The notes: a model not told the origin generated them from the letters alone. Numbered from the stretch's first letter, positions 18,420-26,815 are shown. The stretch: DNA of 64,000 nt from Bacteroidetes bacterium 37-13 (GCA_001897535.1 MKTC01000025.1:1-64000); one strand, 5' to 3'. Made by a program: numbers and translations.

Positions 18420-19349
18420 ATGAAAACAATTTTCAAAAACCAAGAACGGCAATCTTTTTTTGAAAGAGAAGGCTACACTACATTTCCACTGCTAAATCAA
18501 GATGAAGTAAAAACATTGCTCAACTTATACCAATCATTGGATTTGGAATCATCAAAAAGGCAAGGCTTTCACGTAGTGATGGATAATGGTAACAAAGAAA
18601 TGGTACGCCAAGTTCGCGATAAAATTTGGCAAATTACATTGCCGCGTTTTGATGAACATTTGCAGGATTACAAATCGCATGTAGCCACTTTTGCAATTAA
18701 AGAAGTAGGCAACACCGGAATTACTCCGCCACATGCCGATTGGAGCTTTGTAGATAAAGAAGAAGAGGGCTATTTTTCTACAAGCTGCTGGATTGCTTTA
18801 ATGGATATGACTCCGGAAAATGGTTGCATGAGTGTGGTTCGCGGAGGAAGCCACAAATTATTAAACAATTACCGCCCCTCTCCTTCTCCTCAAATTCCTG
18901 TGCCGTTAGGAAGTTTAGCTTTCGATATTTTTCCATATACACAAACAATAGAAATGAAAGCCGGAGATGTGCTCATTTTCGACAATAGAACTTTTCATGC
19001 TTCGCCACCAAACACTTCTAGTGCAGTGCGCGTGGCGGCAGGCGTTGGTATCACACAAAAAGACGCGCAACTTGTTCATTATTATGTAAAGCCTGATGGC
19101 TCACTCAAGAATTTGCTCAAGTACAATGTGGACGAAGATTTCTATATGAAATACAGCAATTCCGACCTTTCAAAATTATATGATGAAGGTAAATTGATTG
19201 ATGGATACGGTACACCAACCGAACTTACTTATGAATTTGAAAACATTAGTGGAACTGAAATAAAAGAAAAACTTCTTGCCTTAGGCAATGCTTATGATTA
19301 CAGCATGGCAAACCGCTTAGCTTCGCTGTTTGGATTGGCACAGAACTAA
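18420..19349 (+). CDS. Phytanoyl-CoA dioxygenase (PhyH) family protein
   Basis: 309 aa from the ATG at 18420; the upstream 46 residues in the ORF track (MQLNFKSTKIFTKKHF...) look non-coding. The fold is that of Fe(II)/2-oxoglutarate oxygenases: proximal HxD in PPHADWSF, distal His in FDNRTFHASPP, and a following Arg (SSAVRVAAG) for the co-substrate. ENGCMSVVRGGSHK is a typical PhyH core motif. Such enzymes hydroxylate lipids or small molecules; the substrate is unknown. The gene stands alone between tRNA-Arg and a convergent hypothetical gene. Confidence 0.85.
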   Translation: MKTIFKNQERQSFFEREGYTTFPLLNQDEVKTLLNLYQSLDLESSKRQGFHVVMDNGNKEMVRQVRDKIWQITLPRFDEHLQDYKSHVATFAIKEVGNTGITPPHADWSFVDKEEEGYFSTSCWIALMDMTPENGCMSVVRGGSHKLLNNYRPSPSPQIPVPLGSLAFDIFPYTQTIEMKAGDVLIFDNRTFHASPPNTSSAVRVAAGVGITQKDAQLVHYYVKPDGSLKNLLKYNVDEDFYMKYSNSDLSKLYDEGKLIDGYGTPTELTYEFENISGTEIKEKLLALGNAYDYSMANRLASLFGLAQN

Positions 19350-19402
19350 TACCGAAAGGATATCCTTAATAGACCAATAAAATTGTTCTAAACGGCTATC
19401 AT

Positions 19403-19418
19403 CCCGATAGCTATCGGG
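19403..19418. repeat. Perfect 16-bp palindrome CCCGATAGCTATCGGG
   Basis: A self-complementary 16-mer in the 122-nt gap between two convergent genes, followed by AGTATTTTT. It could act as a terminator for the PhyH-family gene. Its higher GC content than the surroundings also fits a dispersed palindromic (REP-like) repeat unit. I noticed only this copy in the window. Confidence 0.6.
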
Positions 19419-19471
19419 AGTATTTTTCGGCAAAATTTCCATCTATTTTAAAAATCATTTTCGTATAACAT

Positions 19472-20011
19472 TTATTTTTCTCCTCCCGTGCCTTTAAATT
19501 GATCTTCGGTATAGCGAAAAAGCACATTAAAAGTTGTAAGCGAACCATAAATGCGCGTAATGTATTGTTGAAGTTCTACTTTCTCTTCATCAGTAAGTTT
19601 TTTATGCGCATTTATTTGCTGTTCCATCACTCTTAGCCTATCGCGCACCATCACTATTTTATGAAAAAAAGTTTCAATTGGAATTTCTTTTGGTTGTAAA
19701 TCATCGCTACCCGGTTTCATAATTAAAGTGCCACCCATCCATTTGTTGCCTAACTGTATTTTTTCTTCGGCACCATATTTATGCTCCAAAACTTCAGCTA
19801 CAGCTTGTTTTAAATCTTCAATAGTGAGTGGTGCAGCATCAGTTTCAATTTTTTCGAGAGCGGTTAAGCCCTCAAAATCGCGAGCAATACCGCGTGTTGC
19901 ACCTTCTTCTAAAAAATAAATGGTGTAATATTCTGCATCTAAATTTACCACCACACCTTTGCCATATTTTGGGTGATCTACCCTTGAGCCAATTCCGAGA
20001 TTGCTATCCAT
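19472..20011 (-). CDS. Conserved hypothetical protein with N-terminal Tudor/CarD-like domain
   Basis: 179 aa. Residues ~5-50 (IGSRVDHPKYGKGVVVNLDAEYYTIYFLEEGATRGIARDFEGL) have the small beta-barrel pattern G..V.HP.YG.G.V seen in CarD N-terminal, UvrD/PcrA C-terminal Tudor and KOW-like domains. These domains bind RNA polymerase or nucleic acid. The rest is helical and charged, with no catalytic motif. The gene is divergent from dtd with 44 nt between starts. A nucleic-acid- or polymerase-associated role is a guess from the domain pattern. Confidence 0.65.
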   Translation of the reverse strand: MDSNLGIGSRVDHPKYGKGVVVNLDAEYYTIYFLEEGATRGIARDFEGLTALEKIETDAAPLTIEDLKQAVAEVLEHKYGAEEKIQLGNKWMGGTLIMKPGSDDLQPKEIPIETFFHKIVMVRDRLRVMEQQINAHKKLTDEEKVELQQYITRIYGSLTTFNVLFRYTEDQFKGTGGEK

Positions 20012-20055
20012 AGTTTTCTTGTTTATTTTGCGATGTTAGCAAATACAATGGATTT

Positions 20056-20508
20056 ATGAGAGCAGTAATTCAACGGGTGAGCCATGCCGCTGTGCGAATT
20101 GAAGGACACCTTAAAGCCGAAATAAAAGCAGGCTTGTTAGTTTTAATTGGGTTTGAAGCCGAAGATAATGTAGAAGATATTGCTTGGATGAGCCGAAAAA
20201 TTACAGCACTCCGCATTTTTAATGATGAAAATAATTTAATGAATTTAAGTGTAAAAGATATTTCAGGTGAAATATTAGCAGTGAGTCAATTCACACTTTT
20301 TGCTTCATACAAAAAAGGAAATCGCCCTTCATTTATTGATGCAGCAAAACCTGAAATTGCCATTCCGCTTTATGAAAAATTTTTATTGCAGTTAGAAATC
20401 GATTTAGGTAAACCAATTGTAAGTGGCACTTTTGGTGCCGATATGAAAGTTGAACTTTTAAACAATGGTCCGGTAACTATTGTGATAGACAGTAAAAATC
20501 CTGAATAA
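20056..20508 (+). CDS. dtd: D-aminoacyl-tRNA deacylase
   Basis: Removes D-amino acids (and glycine from tRNA-Ala) mischarged onto tRNA. At 150 aa it is the usual length. The chiral-proofreading motifs are both present: SQFTLFA and NGPVTIVID, where a cis Gly-Pro forms the selectivity filter. The N-terminus MRAVIQRVSHAAVRIEG is typical. Its 3' end faces the tmRNA gene, with only 5 nt between the stop codon and the tmRNA 3' end. Confidence 0.96.
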   Translation: MRAVIQRVSHAAVRIEGHLKAEIKAGLLVLIGFEAEDNVEDIAWMSRKITALRIFNDENNLMNLSVKDISGEILAVSQFTLFASYKKGNRPSFIDAAKPEIAIPLYEKFLLQLEIDLGKPIVSGTFGADMKVELLNNGPVTIVIDSKNPE

Positions 20509-20513
20509 AAAAG

Positions 20514-20881
20514 TGGAGCTGGCGGGGATCGAACCCGCGTCCGGCTAAGGTAGAAATAGACCCTCTACATGCTTAGTTACTTATTGCTTTTCGTGCTTGC
20601 GGCAGGTTAAGTAATCCCACCAACCGAAGCCTTACAACCGTTAATACGCAACTTGGCAAGTGGATGAATCTTGCACAAGGCGACACCGAGTTTTGGTTGC
20701 CAGCGCGCTGTGTACGGTGTCTCAAGCGCGGGGCAAATGGTACTTAACCTCTAAGATTAAGCAGCCATGGCGTAGTTATATTCGCCAATTAAAAAGAATC
20801 TGTAAATGGATTATCGAGCTACTTACACGCTCGGCATGCCGGTTTACTTATACTGCTTCCCGTCAATTCCATGTCAGCCCC
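20514..20881 (-). ncRNA. ssrA: tmRNA (SsrA), proteolysis tag GEYNYAMAA
   Basis: About 368 nt on the minus strand. The 5' end GGGGCTG pairs with CAGCTCC at the 3' end, and the 3' T-arm GGGTTCGATCCCC completes the tRNA-like domain. The tag reading frame at 20757-20786 (complement) encodes GEYNYAMAA followed by TAA. This is very close to known Bacteroidota tags such as GEESYAMAA. CCA is not encoded, and a T6 tract follows the 3' end directly. tmRNA with SmpB rescues stalled ribosomes and marks the product for proteolysis. Confidence 0.95.
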
Positions 20882-20951
20882 ATTGAAAATTAAACTAATC
20901 TTCTGTCAAAGAACACTGCAAAGATAATTATCTCTGCTAAAGGTTTAAAGT

Positions 20952-20959
20952 TACATTCG
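20952..20959 (+). promoter_or_regulatory. Candidate -7 element (TACATTCG)
   Basis: TACATTCG fits TA-N2-TT(T/C)G, 26 nt before the ATG of the nucleosidase-like gene. The same octamer precedes the GTG-start TPR gene at 24984. Confidence 0.35.
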
Positions 20960-20985
20960 CCATTTTATTTTCAGCACTTCCAAAA

Positions 20986-21654
20986 ATGAAAATCTTATTA
21001 GTTTGTAACAATCGAAACCTCATTGAAGAAACCATTAATTACTATCAAGAAAAAGGGAAAAAAGTTAATGAAAATTCAATACTTTTTCGTTTACACAATA
21101 TTGAAATTTTAGAAACCGGAGCAGGCGGTTTTCGGGTAAGCCAAAGAATTACAGAAACAATTACAAAAGACCGTTTTAACTTAACTTTAAAGCTAAGTGA
21201 ATCTTATGGTTTAAGAGAAAATATTGAAGTGGGAGAAGTGCTAAATGTAATCCGCGATTTTCCTGCCACCGATGGTGAACTTTTAGAAAATGATTTTACA
21301 GACCTTTATGACCAGCAACTTTTTAATATTGAAGAACCTCCGCACCAATTAGGCGGTTTGGTGAATAAAACCAACAGCTACATGAATATTTTTCTACCCT
21401 ACAAAAAAGTATTTGGTATCACAGCCAGTATAAGTTCAAAAAACGAAATGCTGCGTAAAATAAGGATAAACAAGTACAAGCCGCATATTGAAACTGCCGA
21501 TGGTTTATATTTTTCTTACCCTTGCTTGCTTAAAAGAATAAGTTTTTACCACCTTGCTGCCGTAACTGAAAATTTGGTAACGGGCAAAAAAAATGCACCT
21601 TTGGCAACCACAGAACTTAATACACAATTGATTGATATTATTCAAAAATTATAG
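20986..21654 (+). CDS. Divergent nucleoside phosphorylase-fold protein (futalosine hydrolase-like, catalytic motifs degenerate)
   Basis: 222 aa. Its layout follows the MTA/SAH nucleosidase and futalosine hydrolase (MqnB) family. It has an N-terminal MKILLVC strand, a VGEVLNVIRDF...TDG segment like 'GEVVNVV.D...ELGAEDG', and IETADGLYFSYPCLLKRISFYHLAAVTENLV in the place of 'IESMEGAAFFYVCLQ..VPFLQ.RAISNYV'. The glycine-rich NAGIAG loop is replaced by KLSESYG, and the catalytic EMEG-type motif by ETADG. An inactive or repurposed homologue is therefore suggested. It lies 5 nt before the DUF4442 gene. Confidence 0.5.
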   Translation: MKILLVCNNRNLIEETINYYQEKGKKVNENSILFRLHNIEILETGAGGFRVSQRITETITKDRFNLTLKLSESYGLRENIEVGEVLNVIRDFPATDGELLENDFTDLYDQQLFNIEEPPHQLGGLVNKTNSYMNIFLPYKKVFGITASISSKNEMLRKIRINKYKPHIETADGLYFSYPCLLKRISFYHLAAVTENLVTGKKNAPLATTELNTQLIDIIQKL

Positions 21655-21659
21655 AAATT

Positions 21660-22196
21660 ATGGAAGCTACTACCGTTTCGGCACATTTAAAACAGTACCA
21701 AGAAAACCAAGTAAAAGTAGATGCGGAATTTATTCGCTTGGTGAATAATGGCTTACTTTTTCGCCTATTTCTATTACAAAAATTACCAATGGGTTTTATT
21801 GCCGGTTTGCGCGTAAAATCTATTTCAGCCGAGAAATGCGAAATTTCAGTTCCCTACAAATGGTTAAATAAAAATCCGTTCAGAAGCACCTATTTTGCTG
21901 TACTTTCAATGGCGGCAGAAATGAGCAGCGGTATGATTAGCATGATGGGAACTTTTAAATCTAAACCATCGGTTGCGGTTTTAGTAACTCGAATTGAAGC
22001 CGATTTTCAAAAGAAAGCAACAGGAATTACCACTTTTACTTGCAATGAAGGCAAAAAAATAAGAGCTGCAATTGAAGAAGCAGTTGCCACAGGCGAAGGA
22101 ACATCTTGCACTACCACTTCTACCGGGATTTCAGAAAATGGAACAGTTGAAGCTGTTTTTCGCGTAACTTGGAGTTTCAAAATGCGAAAAAACTAA
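21660..22196 (+). CDS. DUF4442/YiiD-like hotdog-fold protein
   Basis: 178 aa. The segment FIAGLRVKSISAEKCEISVPYKWLNKNPFRSTYFAVLSMAAEMSSGMISM is typical of the DUF4442 family, a hotdog fold related to acyl-CoA thioesterases. The second half (VAVLVTRIEADFQKKATGITTFTC...) supplies the remaining sheet. Thioesterase activity is possible, but no catalytic residue can be assigned by eye. The gene follows the nucleosidase-like gene by 5 nt and probably shares its transcript. Confidence 0.75.
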   Translation: MEATTVSAHLKQYQENQVKVDAEFIRLVNNGLLFRLFLLQKLPMGFIAGLRVKSISAEKCEISVPYKWLNKNPFRSTYFAVLSMAAEMSSGMISMMGTFKSKPSVAVLVTRIEADFQKKATGITTFTCNEGKKIRAAIEEAVATGEGTSCTTTSTGISENGTVEAVFRVTWSFKMRKN

Positions 22197-22270
22197 ATCT
22201 TTGCAATAAAAATTTTGCGAAAAGAAATTGTTTTCTATCATTGCCTTATTACATAATAAACTTTCGTTCT

Positions 22271-22651
22271 ATGGCGCGTAAAAAATTTACTTTAGAATAT
22301 ATTATCAATTCTTCTCCGGCAATTCTTTTTGAATTTGTAACCGACCCATCTTCGCTTGCACAATGGTTTGCCGATTACTGCGATGCACAAGAAGATGACT
22401 ACATTTTTGGTTGGAATGGTCAATACCAAAAAGCTGAATTATTAGAAATTTTGAATGACGATTATGTAAAATATCGCTGGTTAGATTCTCCAGAAGATGA
22501 ATACTTTTCGTTTAAAGTTTACAAAAGTGAAATTAGCTTTGAAACTGTTTTGGAGGTTACCGATTTTGCCGACCAGAAGGAAATAAAAGATGTTTCAAAT
22601 CTTTGGGATAAGCAGATTGACGATTTGAGATACGCAATTGGAGCATCATAA
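22271..22651 (+). CDS. START-like (SRPBCC superfamily) domain protein
   Basis: 126 aa from the ATG at 22271. The ORF-track start at 22169 is a frame extension into the previous gene and was rejected. The sequence MARKKFTLEYIINSSPAILFEFVTDPSSLAQWFAD followed by a beta-rich core and a terminal helix (NLWDKQIDDLRYAIG) is that of the small START-like proteins common in Bacteroidota. Members have a hydrophobic ligand cavity; the ligand here is unknown. Confidence 0.8.
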   Translation: MARKKFTLEYIINSSPAILFEFVTDPSSLAQWFADYCDAQEDDYIFGWNGQYQKAELLEILNDDYVKYRWLDSPEDEYFSFKVYKSEISFETVLEVTDFADQKEIKDVSNLWDKQIDDLRYAIGAS

Positions 22652-22700
22652 ATATTTACTGAAAGCACATAGCATTAACTACTTAACAATCAATATATTA

Positions 22701-22728
22701 AAAGAAGGCTTTTATGCTTTCTTTTTCT
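22701..22728 (+). terminator. Probable terminator after the START-like gene
   Basis: AAAGAAGGC pairs with GCTTTCTTT (9 bp, one G-U), 6-nt loop, with a downstream TTCT run. It lies between the START-like gene and rsmG and overlaps the likely rsmG promoter region. Confidence 0.4.
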
Positions 22729-22735
22729 GTTTTAT

Positions 22736-23362
22736 ATGCAAGCAATACAAAAATATTTTCCAAATTTATCCCATGTTCAATTAGAGCAATTACAAAAATT
22801 GCCTTCACTTTATGCAGAGTGGAATGCAAAAATCAACGTAATTTCAAGAAAAGATATTGAGAATTTTACAGAACATCATTTGTTGCATTCACTATCAATT
22901 GCAAAATATATTCAGTTCAAAGATGGAACTAAAATAATGGATTTAGGCTGCGGAGGCGGCTTTCCGGGAATTCCGCTTGCTATAATGTTTCCTCAATGTA
23001 GATTTCATTTAGTAGATTCTATTGCCAAAAAGTTAAAGGTGGCTCAAGCAGCTGCCGATGCCATTGGGTTGAAAAATATTTTCATATTTCATTCCAGAGC
23101 CGAAGAAATGCCTTACCAATACGATTTCGTAGTGAGCCGCGCTGTGGCTCCTGTAAATGACTTACTCAAATGGACTCAAAAAAAGTATTTACCTAAAAGT
23201 CAAAATATTGTTCCAAACGGCTTAATTTGTTTAAAAGGTGGCAACTTGGAGCAAGAGTTAGAAGATGTGAAACCACTTCAGCAAGTACCTTTACAAAAGT
23301 GGTACAGCGAACCCTATTTCGCAGAAAAATTTCTACTACATATTAAGTCCAAATGGACTTAA
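22736..23362 (+). CDS. rsmG: 16S rRNA (guanine-527-N7) methyltransferase RsmG
   Basis: 208 aa. The SAM-binding motif IMDLGCGGGFPGIPLAIMFPQCRFHLVDSIAKKLKVAQ is diagnostic of RsmG (GidB). The N-terminal YAEWNAKINVISRKD...HHLLHSLSIAKYI and the later VVSRAVAPVNDLLKW are also characteristic. It methylates G527 in the 530 loop of 16S rRNA with S-adenosylmethionine. It is monocistronic here, away from the usual mnmG neighbour. Confidence 0.95.
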   Translation: MQAIQKYFPNLSHVQLEQLQKLPSLYAEWNAKINVISRKDIENFTEHHLLHSLSIAKYIQFKDGTKIMDLGCGGGFPGIPLAIMFPQCRFHLVDSIAKKLKVAQAAADAIGLKNIFIFHSRAEEMPYQYDFVVSRAVAPVNDLLKWTQKKYLPKSQNIVPNGLICLKGGNLEQELEDVKPLQQVPLQKWYSEPYFAEKFLLHIKSKWT

Positions 23363-23433
23363 TATAAAAAGCAAGCTAAATTAAAAATAAATGAAAATTA
23401 CGATTAAACTTGCTTCAATTTAACAAGATAGCC

Positions 23434-24471
23434 ATGTTTTATATTCATCAAAGTGCTTGTATTTCGCCACAACAAACCTTTGGAGTACCGCTCTTTAATG
23501 AACTTGTAGCTTACGAAAACAATCAACTTCATGCCATAGAGCCAAAATATGAAGGTATTCCACCGGCTCAAATTCGCAGAATGGGGCAAGCCTTGCGAAT
23601 GGGTGTTGGCAGTGGTTTAAGTTTACTAAAAAATAACATTGTTGATGGCATAATTATTGGCACGGCAAATGGTGGAATTGAAGATAGCATAAGCTTTTTA
23701 AACCAAATTGAAGAATACGAAGAAGGCAGATTAACACCTACACATTTTGTGCAAAGTACATTTAATGCCATTGCGGGAATGTTAGGCTTAATCATGAAAA
23801 ATAAAGGCTATAATGCCACACATGTTCATCGAGGTTTAGCTTTTGAAAATACTGTTTTAGATGCTTATATGTTGCTACAAGAAAATGCTGACACACAATA
23901 TTTAATTGGAGCAGTTGATGAAATTTCTGTGAGAAATTATCACATGGAATCTATTGCAGGTTGGTACAAAAAGGAACTGATAAAAAGTAGCGAATTACTC
24001 GAACATATTTCAACAGGAATGTTACCTGGTGAAGGCGCTGCCATGTTTTTGGTAAACAACAAGAAACAAAATGCAGCAGCAAAATTATTAGCAGTTGCTC
24101 AATTTCATTCAACCAATAGCAACGAAACTTTTCAAACATTGAAAAGCTTTTTAGAACAATACAAAATTGAATTAGATAGTATTGATTTATTCGTGAGTGG
24201 CAACAATGCTGATGCTCGTTTTCAAGAATGCTATTTGACAATAGAAAATGAATTTGCGTCAAAGCCAATTGTGCATTTCAAAAAAATGTTTGGCGATTTC
24301 CAAACGGTGAGTGCTTTAGCTTTATGGCTTTCGGTGCAGTTGTTTCACACGAATAAAATACCGGATTTTATGCTTAGCAATAATGCAAATTCCAGCGAAA
24401 CAAAGCGAATACTTATCTATAACAATTATCGCGGAGAGCAGCACAGCTTCTACGTTTTAGAGCGTGTTTAA
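23434..24471 (+). CDS. Beta-ketoacyl synthase-like protein lacking the catalytic cysteine (orphan)
   Basis: 345 aa from the ATG at 23434; the ORF-track start at 23410 is a TTG. The thiolase-type fold pattern is visible (IRRMGQALRMGVGSGLSLL, GIIIGTANGGIEDSISFLNQI, TGMLPGEGAAMFLV). It resembles the Ketoacyl-synt_2 or chain-length-factor-like proteins of aryl-polyene/flexirubin clusters. The nucleophile region reads THFVQSTFNAIAGMLGLI, with Ser where an active synthase has Cys. No acyl carrier protein, dehydratase or other pathway gene is adjacent. A chain-length-factor or structural role is inferred. Confidence 0.65.
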   Translation: MFYIHQSACISPQQTFGVPLFNELVAYENNQLHAIEPKYEGIPPAQIRRMGQALRMGVGSGLSLLKNNIVDGIIIGTANGGIEDSISFLNQIEEYEEGRLTPTHFVQSTFNAIAGMLGLIMKNKGYNATHVHRGLAFENTVLDAYMLLQENADTQYLIGAVDEISVRNYHMESIAGWYKKELIKSSELLEHISTGMLPGEGAAMFLVNNKKQNAAAKLLAVAQFHSTNSNETFQTLKSFLEQYKIELDSIDLFVSGNNADARFQECYLTIENEFASKPIVHFKKMFGDFQTVSALALWLSVQLFHTNKIPDFMLSNNANSSETKRILIYNNYRGEQHSFYVLERV

Positions 24472-24500
24472 CCACTAACAAACTCCGAATATTACTGCAC

Positions 24501-24956
24501 ATGAAAGATGCTTGGAATATATTGTTACGCTATTGCAGTTATCAAGAAAGATGCAAGAGCGAAGTGATTAAGAAAATGCAGCAAATTGAATTGCCACAAA
24601 ATGAATTTGAAAAATTACTCAGCAAATTAGAAGAAGCCAATTTTGTAAATGAAAAGCGCTACACAAAAAGTTTTGTAAACGGGCGATATAAAAACAAAGG
24701 CTGGGGATTGATAAAAATAAAACGAACGCTTCTACAAAAAGGGATAGACACAAATTTGATTGAACAAGTAATTTCAGAAGAAATAGAAACTGAAGATTAT
24801 ACCCAAAAAGCACAAACTATTGCAGTAAAAAAATGGAAATCAATAAAAGGAAAAACACTTTTAGAAAGGCAAGCAAAACTCAAAATGTTTCTCATGCGAA
24901 AGGGCTTTGAATTTTCTACCATTCAAGAAGTGATACAAAGCGATATTTTTCGTTAA
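24501..24956 (+). CDS. recX: Regulatory protein RecX
   Basis: 151 aa of small helical repeats typical of RecX: LLRYCSYQERCKSEVIKKMQQIELP, FVNEKRYTKSFVNGRYKNKGWGLIKIKRTLLQKGI, and KLKMFLMRKGFEFSTIQEVI. RecX binds RecA filaments and limits recombination and SOS activity. The gene is 29 nt after the ketosynthase-like gene; recA is not in the window. Confidence 0.9.
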   Translation: MKDAWNILLRYCSYQERCKSEVIKKMQQIELPQNEFEKLLSKLEEANFVNEKRYTKSFVNGRYKNKGWGLIKIKRTLLQKGIDTNLIEQVISEEIETEDYTQKAQTIAVKKWKSIKGKTLLERQAKLKMFLMRKGFEFSTIQEVIQSDIFR

Positions 24957-24983
24957 ACACTTATTTAATACACTACTTAAAAT

Positions 24984-24991
24984 TACATTCG
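24984..24991 (+). promoter_or_regulatory. Candidate -7 element (TACATTCG) 5 nt before a GTG start
   Basis: TACATTCG fits TA-N2-TT(T/C)G and ends 5 nt before the GTG at 24997. If active, the transcript would be leaderless or nearly so, which may explain the absence of a ribosome binding site before this GTG. Confidence 0.4.
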
Positions 24992-24996
24992 CATAA

Positions 24997-26808
24997 GTGA
25001 GGTTTAATTTCCTAATACTCTTTTTTATAGCTTTCATAGCCGCAAGTGCGCAACCTGGGCGCGATGAAGCATTGGCAGCAAGTTATTTACAAGAAGGAGA
25101 ATACGAAAAAGCAGTAGAACTATACCAGCAACTTTGGGAGAAAAACGATAACAGTCCTAAATTTTACATTCCTTATTTTAAATGCTTAGTAGCTTTAAAA
25201 AAATATAGCGATTTAGAGAAGGTAGTAAAAAAAGAAATAAAAAAATTCTCATATATTCCGCAATACAATGTTGATTTAGGCTATGTTTTTACACTGCAAG
25301 AGCAAGCAAAAAAAGCAACAGAGCAATACGATAAGTTAATAAAATCGCTACCGCCAAACGAAAACTATATTAGAGAATTAGCAACTGCTTTCGAAGGTTA
25401 TCAAAACTACGATTACGCAATTCAAACCTACGAAAAAGGCTCAAAGTTATTTAACAACAGAATGGTTTTTGCCATGCCTTTAGCCATTGCTTATGATGCA
25501 AAAGGTGATATTATAAATGCGGCAAAACAATACATCACTTTTGTTGAATTGCAGCCCGGACAAGCACAAGTAGCCAAAAACACCATCATGCGTTCGCCAA
25601 ACATCAGTAAGTTGTTTAGTGAAATAGAAACGCAACTCTATGCCAAACTTCAACGCGGAAATGGCGATGAATGGCTCAATGATTTTTTGATTTGGATTTA
25701 TATTCAAAACAAAGATTTTGAAGGTGCAATGGAACAAACCAAAGCCATTGATAGAAGAAAAGGCGAAAACGGTTTTCGGGTTTTGAACATGGCAAGAATG
25801 GCTCAAGCAGAAGATGATTTTGATGTAGCAATTAGCGGCTACGACTATATTTTAAAAAAAGGAAAAGACACTCCGCTTTATTTTGTAGCACGAACAGAAA
25901 TGCTAAACTGTCGCAAAGCAAAAATTGCAAAACACATCAATTTTTCACAAGCTGATGTAGAAAATCTAAAAGCTGATTATGAGAATTTTATCTCCGAATC
26001 CGGCAGAAGTTACCAAGCCGCGCAAAGCATGAAAGAATTGGCGGAATTAGAAGTTTTTTACTTGCATGATATTCCTGCAGCCATAAAAATTTGCGAAGAA
26101 CTTTTGCAAATGAATAACATACCGCAGCAATTGAAAAACCAAACAAAATTACTTTTGGGCGATTGCCTTTTAATTGATGGCGATGTATGGGAAAGCTCAT
26201 TGCTTTATGGTCAAGTAGATAAACAAGAAAAGGACTCTCCTTTGGGTGAAGAAGCGCGATTTAAAAACGCAAAACTCAGCTATTTCAAAGGCGATTTCGA
26301 TTGGGCACAAACACAATTGGAAGTACTGAAAGCCTCTACAAGCGAACTTATCAGCAACGATGCCATCAATCTTAGCGTTTTCATTATTGATAATTTAGGG
26401 TTAGATTCCATCACCACACCTTTAGAAATGTTTGCGCAAGTAGAATTGCTTTTATATCAAAACAAATTAGATGGAGCAAACAGCAAATTAGATTCAATAA
26501 AATTGCTTTATCCGGGTCATGCTTTGTATGATGATATTCTCTACACACAAGCAAAAATTTACTGCGACAAAAAAGAATTTTCAAAAGCCGTTCCGCTCTT
26601 AGAAGAAATAATTAAAAACTATAAAACAGATTTAAAAGGTGATGATGCCACATTTCTTTTAGCTGAAATAAATGAGCAATATTTGAACAATAAAGAAAAA
26701 GCTCGCGAGCTATACCAATCCATCATTACCGACTTTGAAAACTCATTGTTGGTTTTAGATGCCAGAAAACGATTTAGAATTTTACGAGGCGATAAAATAT
26801 CAGAGTAA
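24997..26808 (+). CDS. Exported TPR protein upstream of the PorE-like gene
   Basis: 603 aa beginning at a GTG that directly precedes a good signal peptide (MRFNFLILFFIAFIAASAQ). TPR-like helix pairs run throughout, including AASYLQEGEYEKAVELYQQLWE, YIRELATAFEGYQNYDYAIQTYEKG, ILYTQAKIYCDKKEFSKAVPLLEEIIKNY and TFLLAEINEQYLNNKEKARELYQSIITDF. It is likely a periplasmic scaffold. It ends 7 nt before the PorE-like lipoprotein gene, and the pair probably forms an operon, so a T9SS or envelope-assembly function is inferred. Confidence 0.85.
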   Translation: MRFNFLILFFIAFIAASAQPGRDEALAASYLQEGEYEKAVELYQQLWEKNDNSPKFYIPYFKCLVALKKYSDLEKVVKKEIKKFSYIPQYNVDLGYVFTLQEQAKKATEQYDKLIKSLPPNENYIRELATAFEGYQNYDYAIQTYEKGSKLFNNRMVFAMPLAIAYDAKGDIINAAKQYITFVELQPGQAQVAKNTIMRSPNISKLFSEIETQLYAKLQRGNGDEWLNDFLIWIYIQNKDFEGAMEQTKAIDRRKGENGFRVLNMARMAQAEDDFDVAISGYDYILKKGKDTPLYFVARTEMLNCRKAKIAKHINFSQADVENLKADYENFISESGRSYQAAQSMKELAELEVFYLHDIPAAIKICEELLQMNNIPQQLKNQTKLLLGDCLLIDGDVWESSLLYGQVDKQEKDSPLGEEARFKNAKLSYFKGDFDWAQTQLEVLKASTSELISNDAINLSVFIIDNLGLDSITTPLEMFAQVELLLYQNKLDGANSKLDSIKLLYPGHALYDDILYTQAKIYCDKKEFSKAVPLLEEIIKNYKTDLKGDDATFLLAEINEQYLNNKEKARELYQSIITDFENSLLVLDARKRFRILRGDKISE

Positions 26809-26815
26809 TTCACAC

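Noticed and set aside
20660-20893. 77-aa plus-strand ORF in the ORF track
   Set aside because: It is the antisense of the tmRNA gene; its composition follows RNA structure, not coding.
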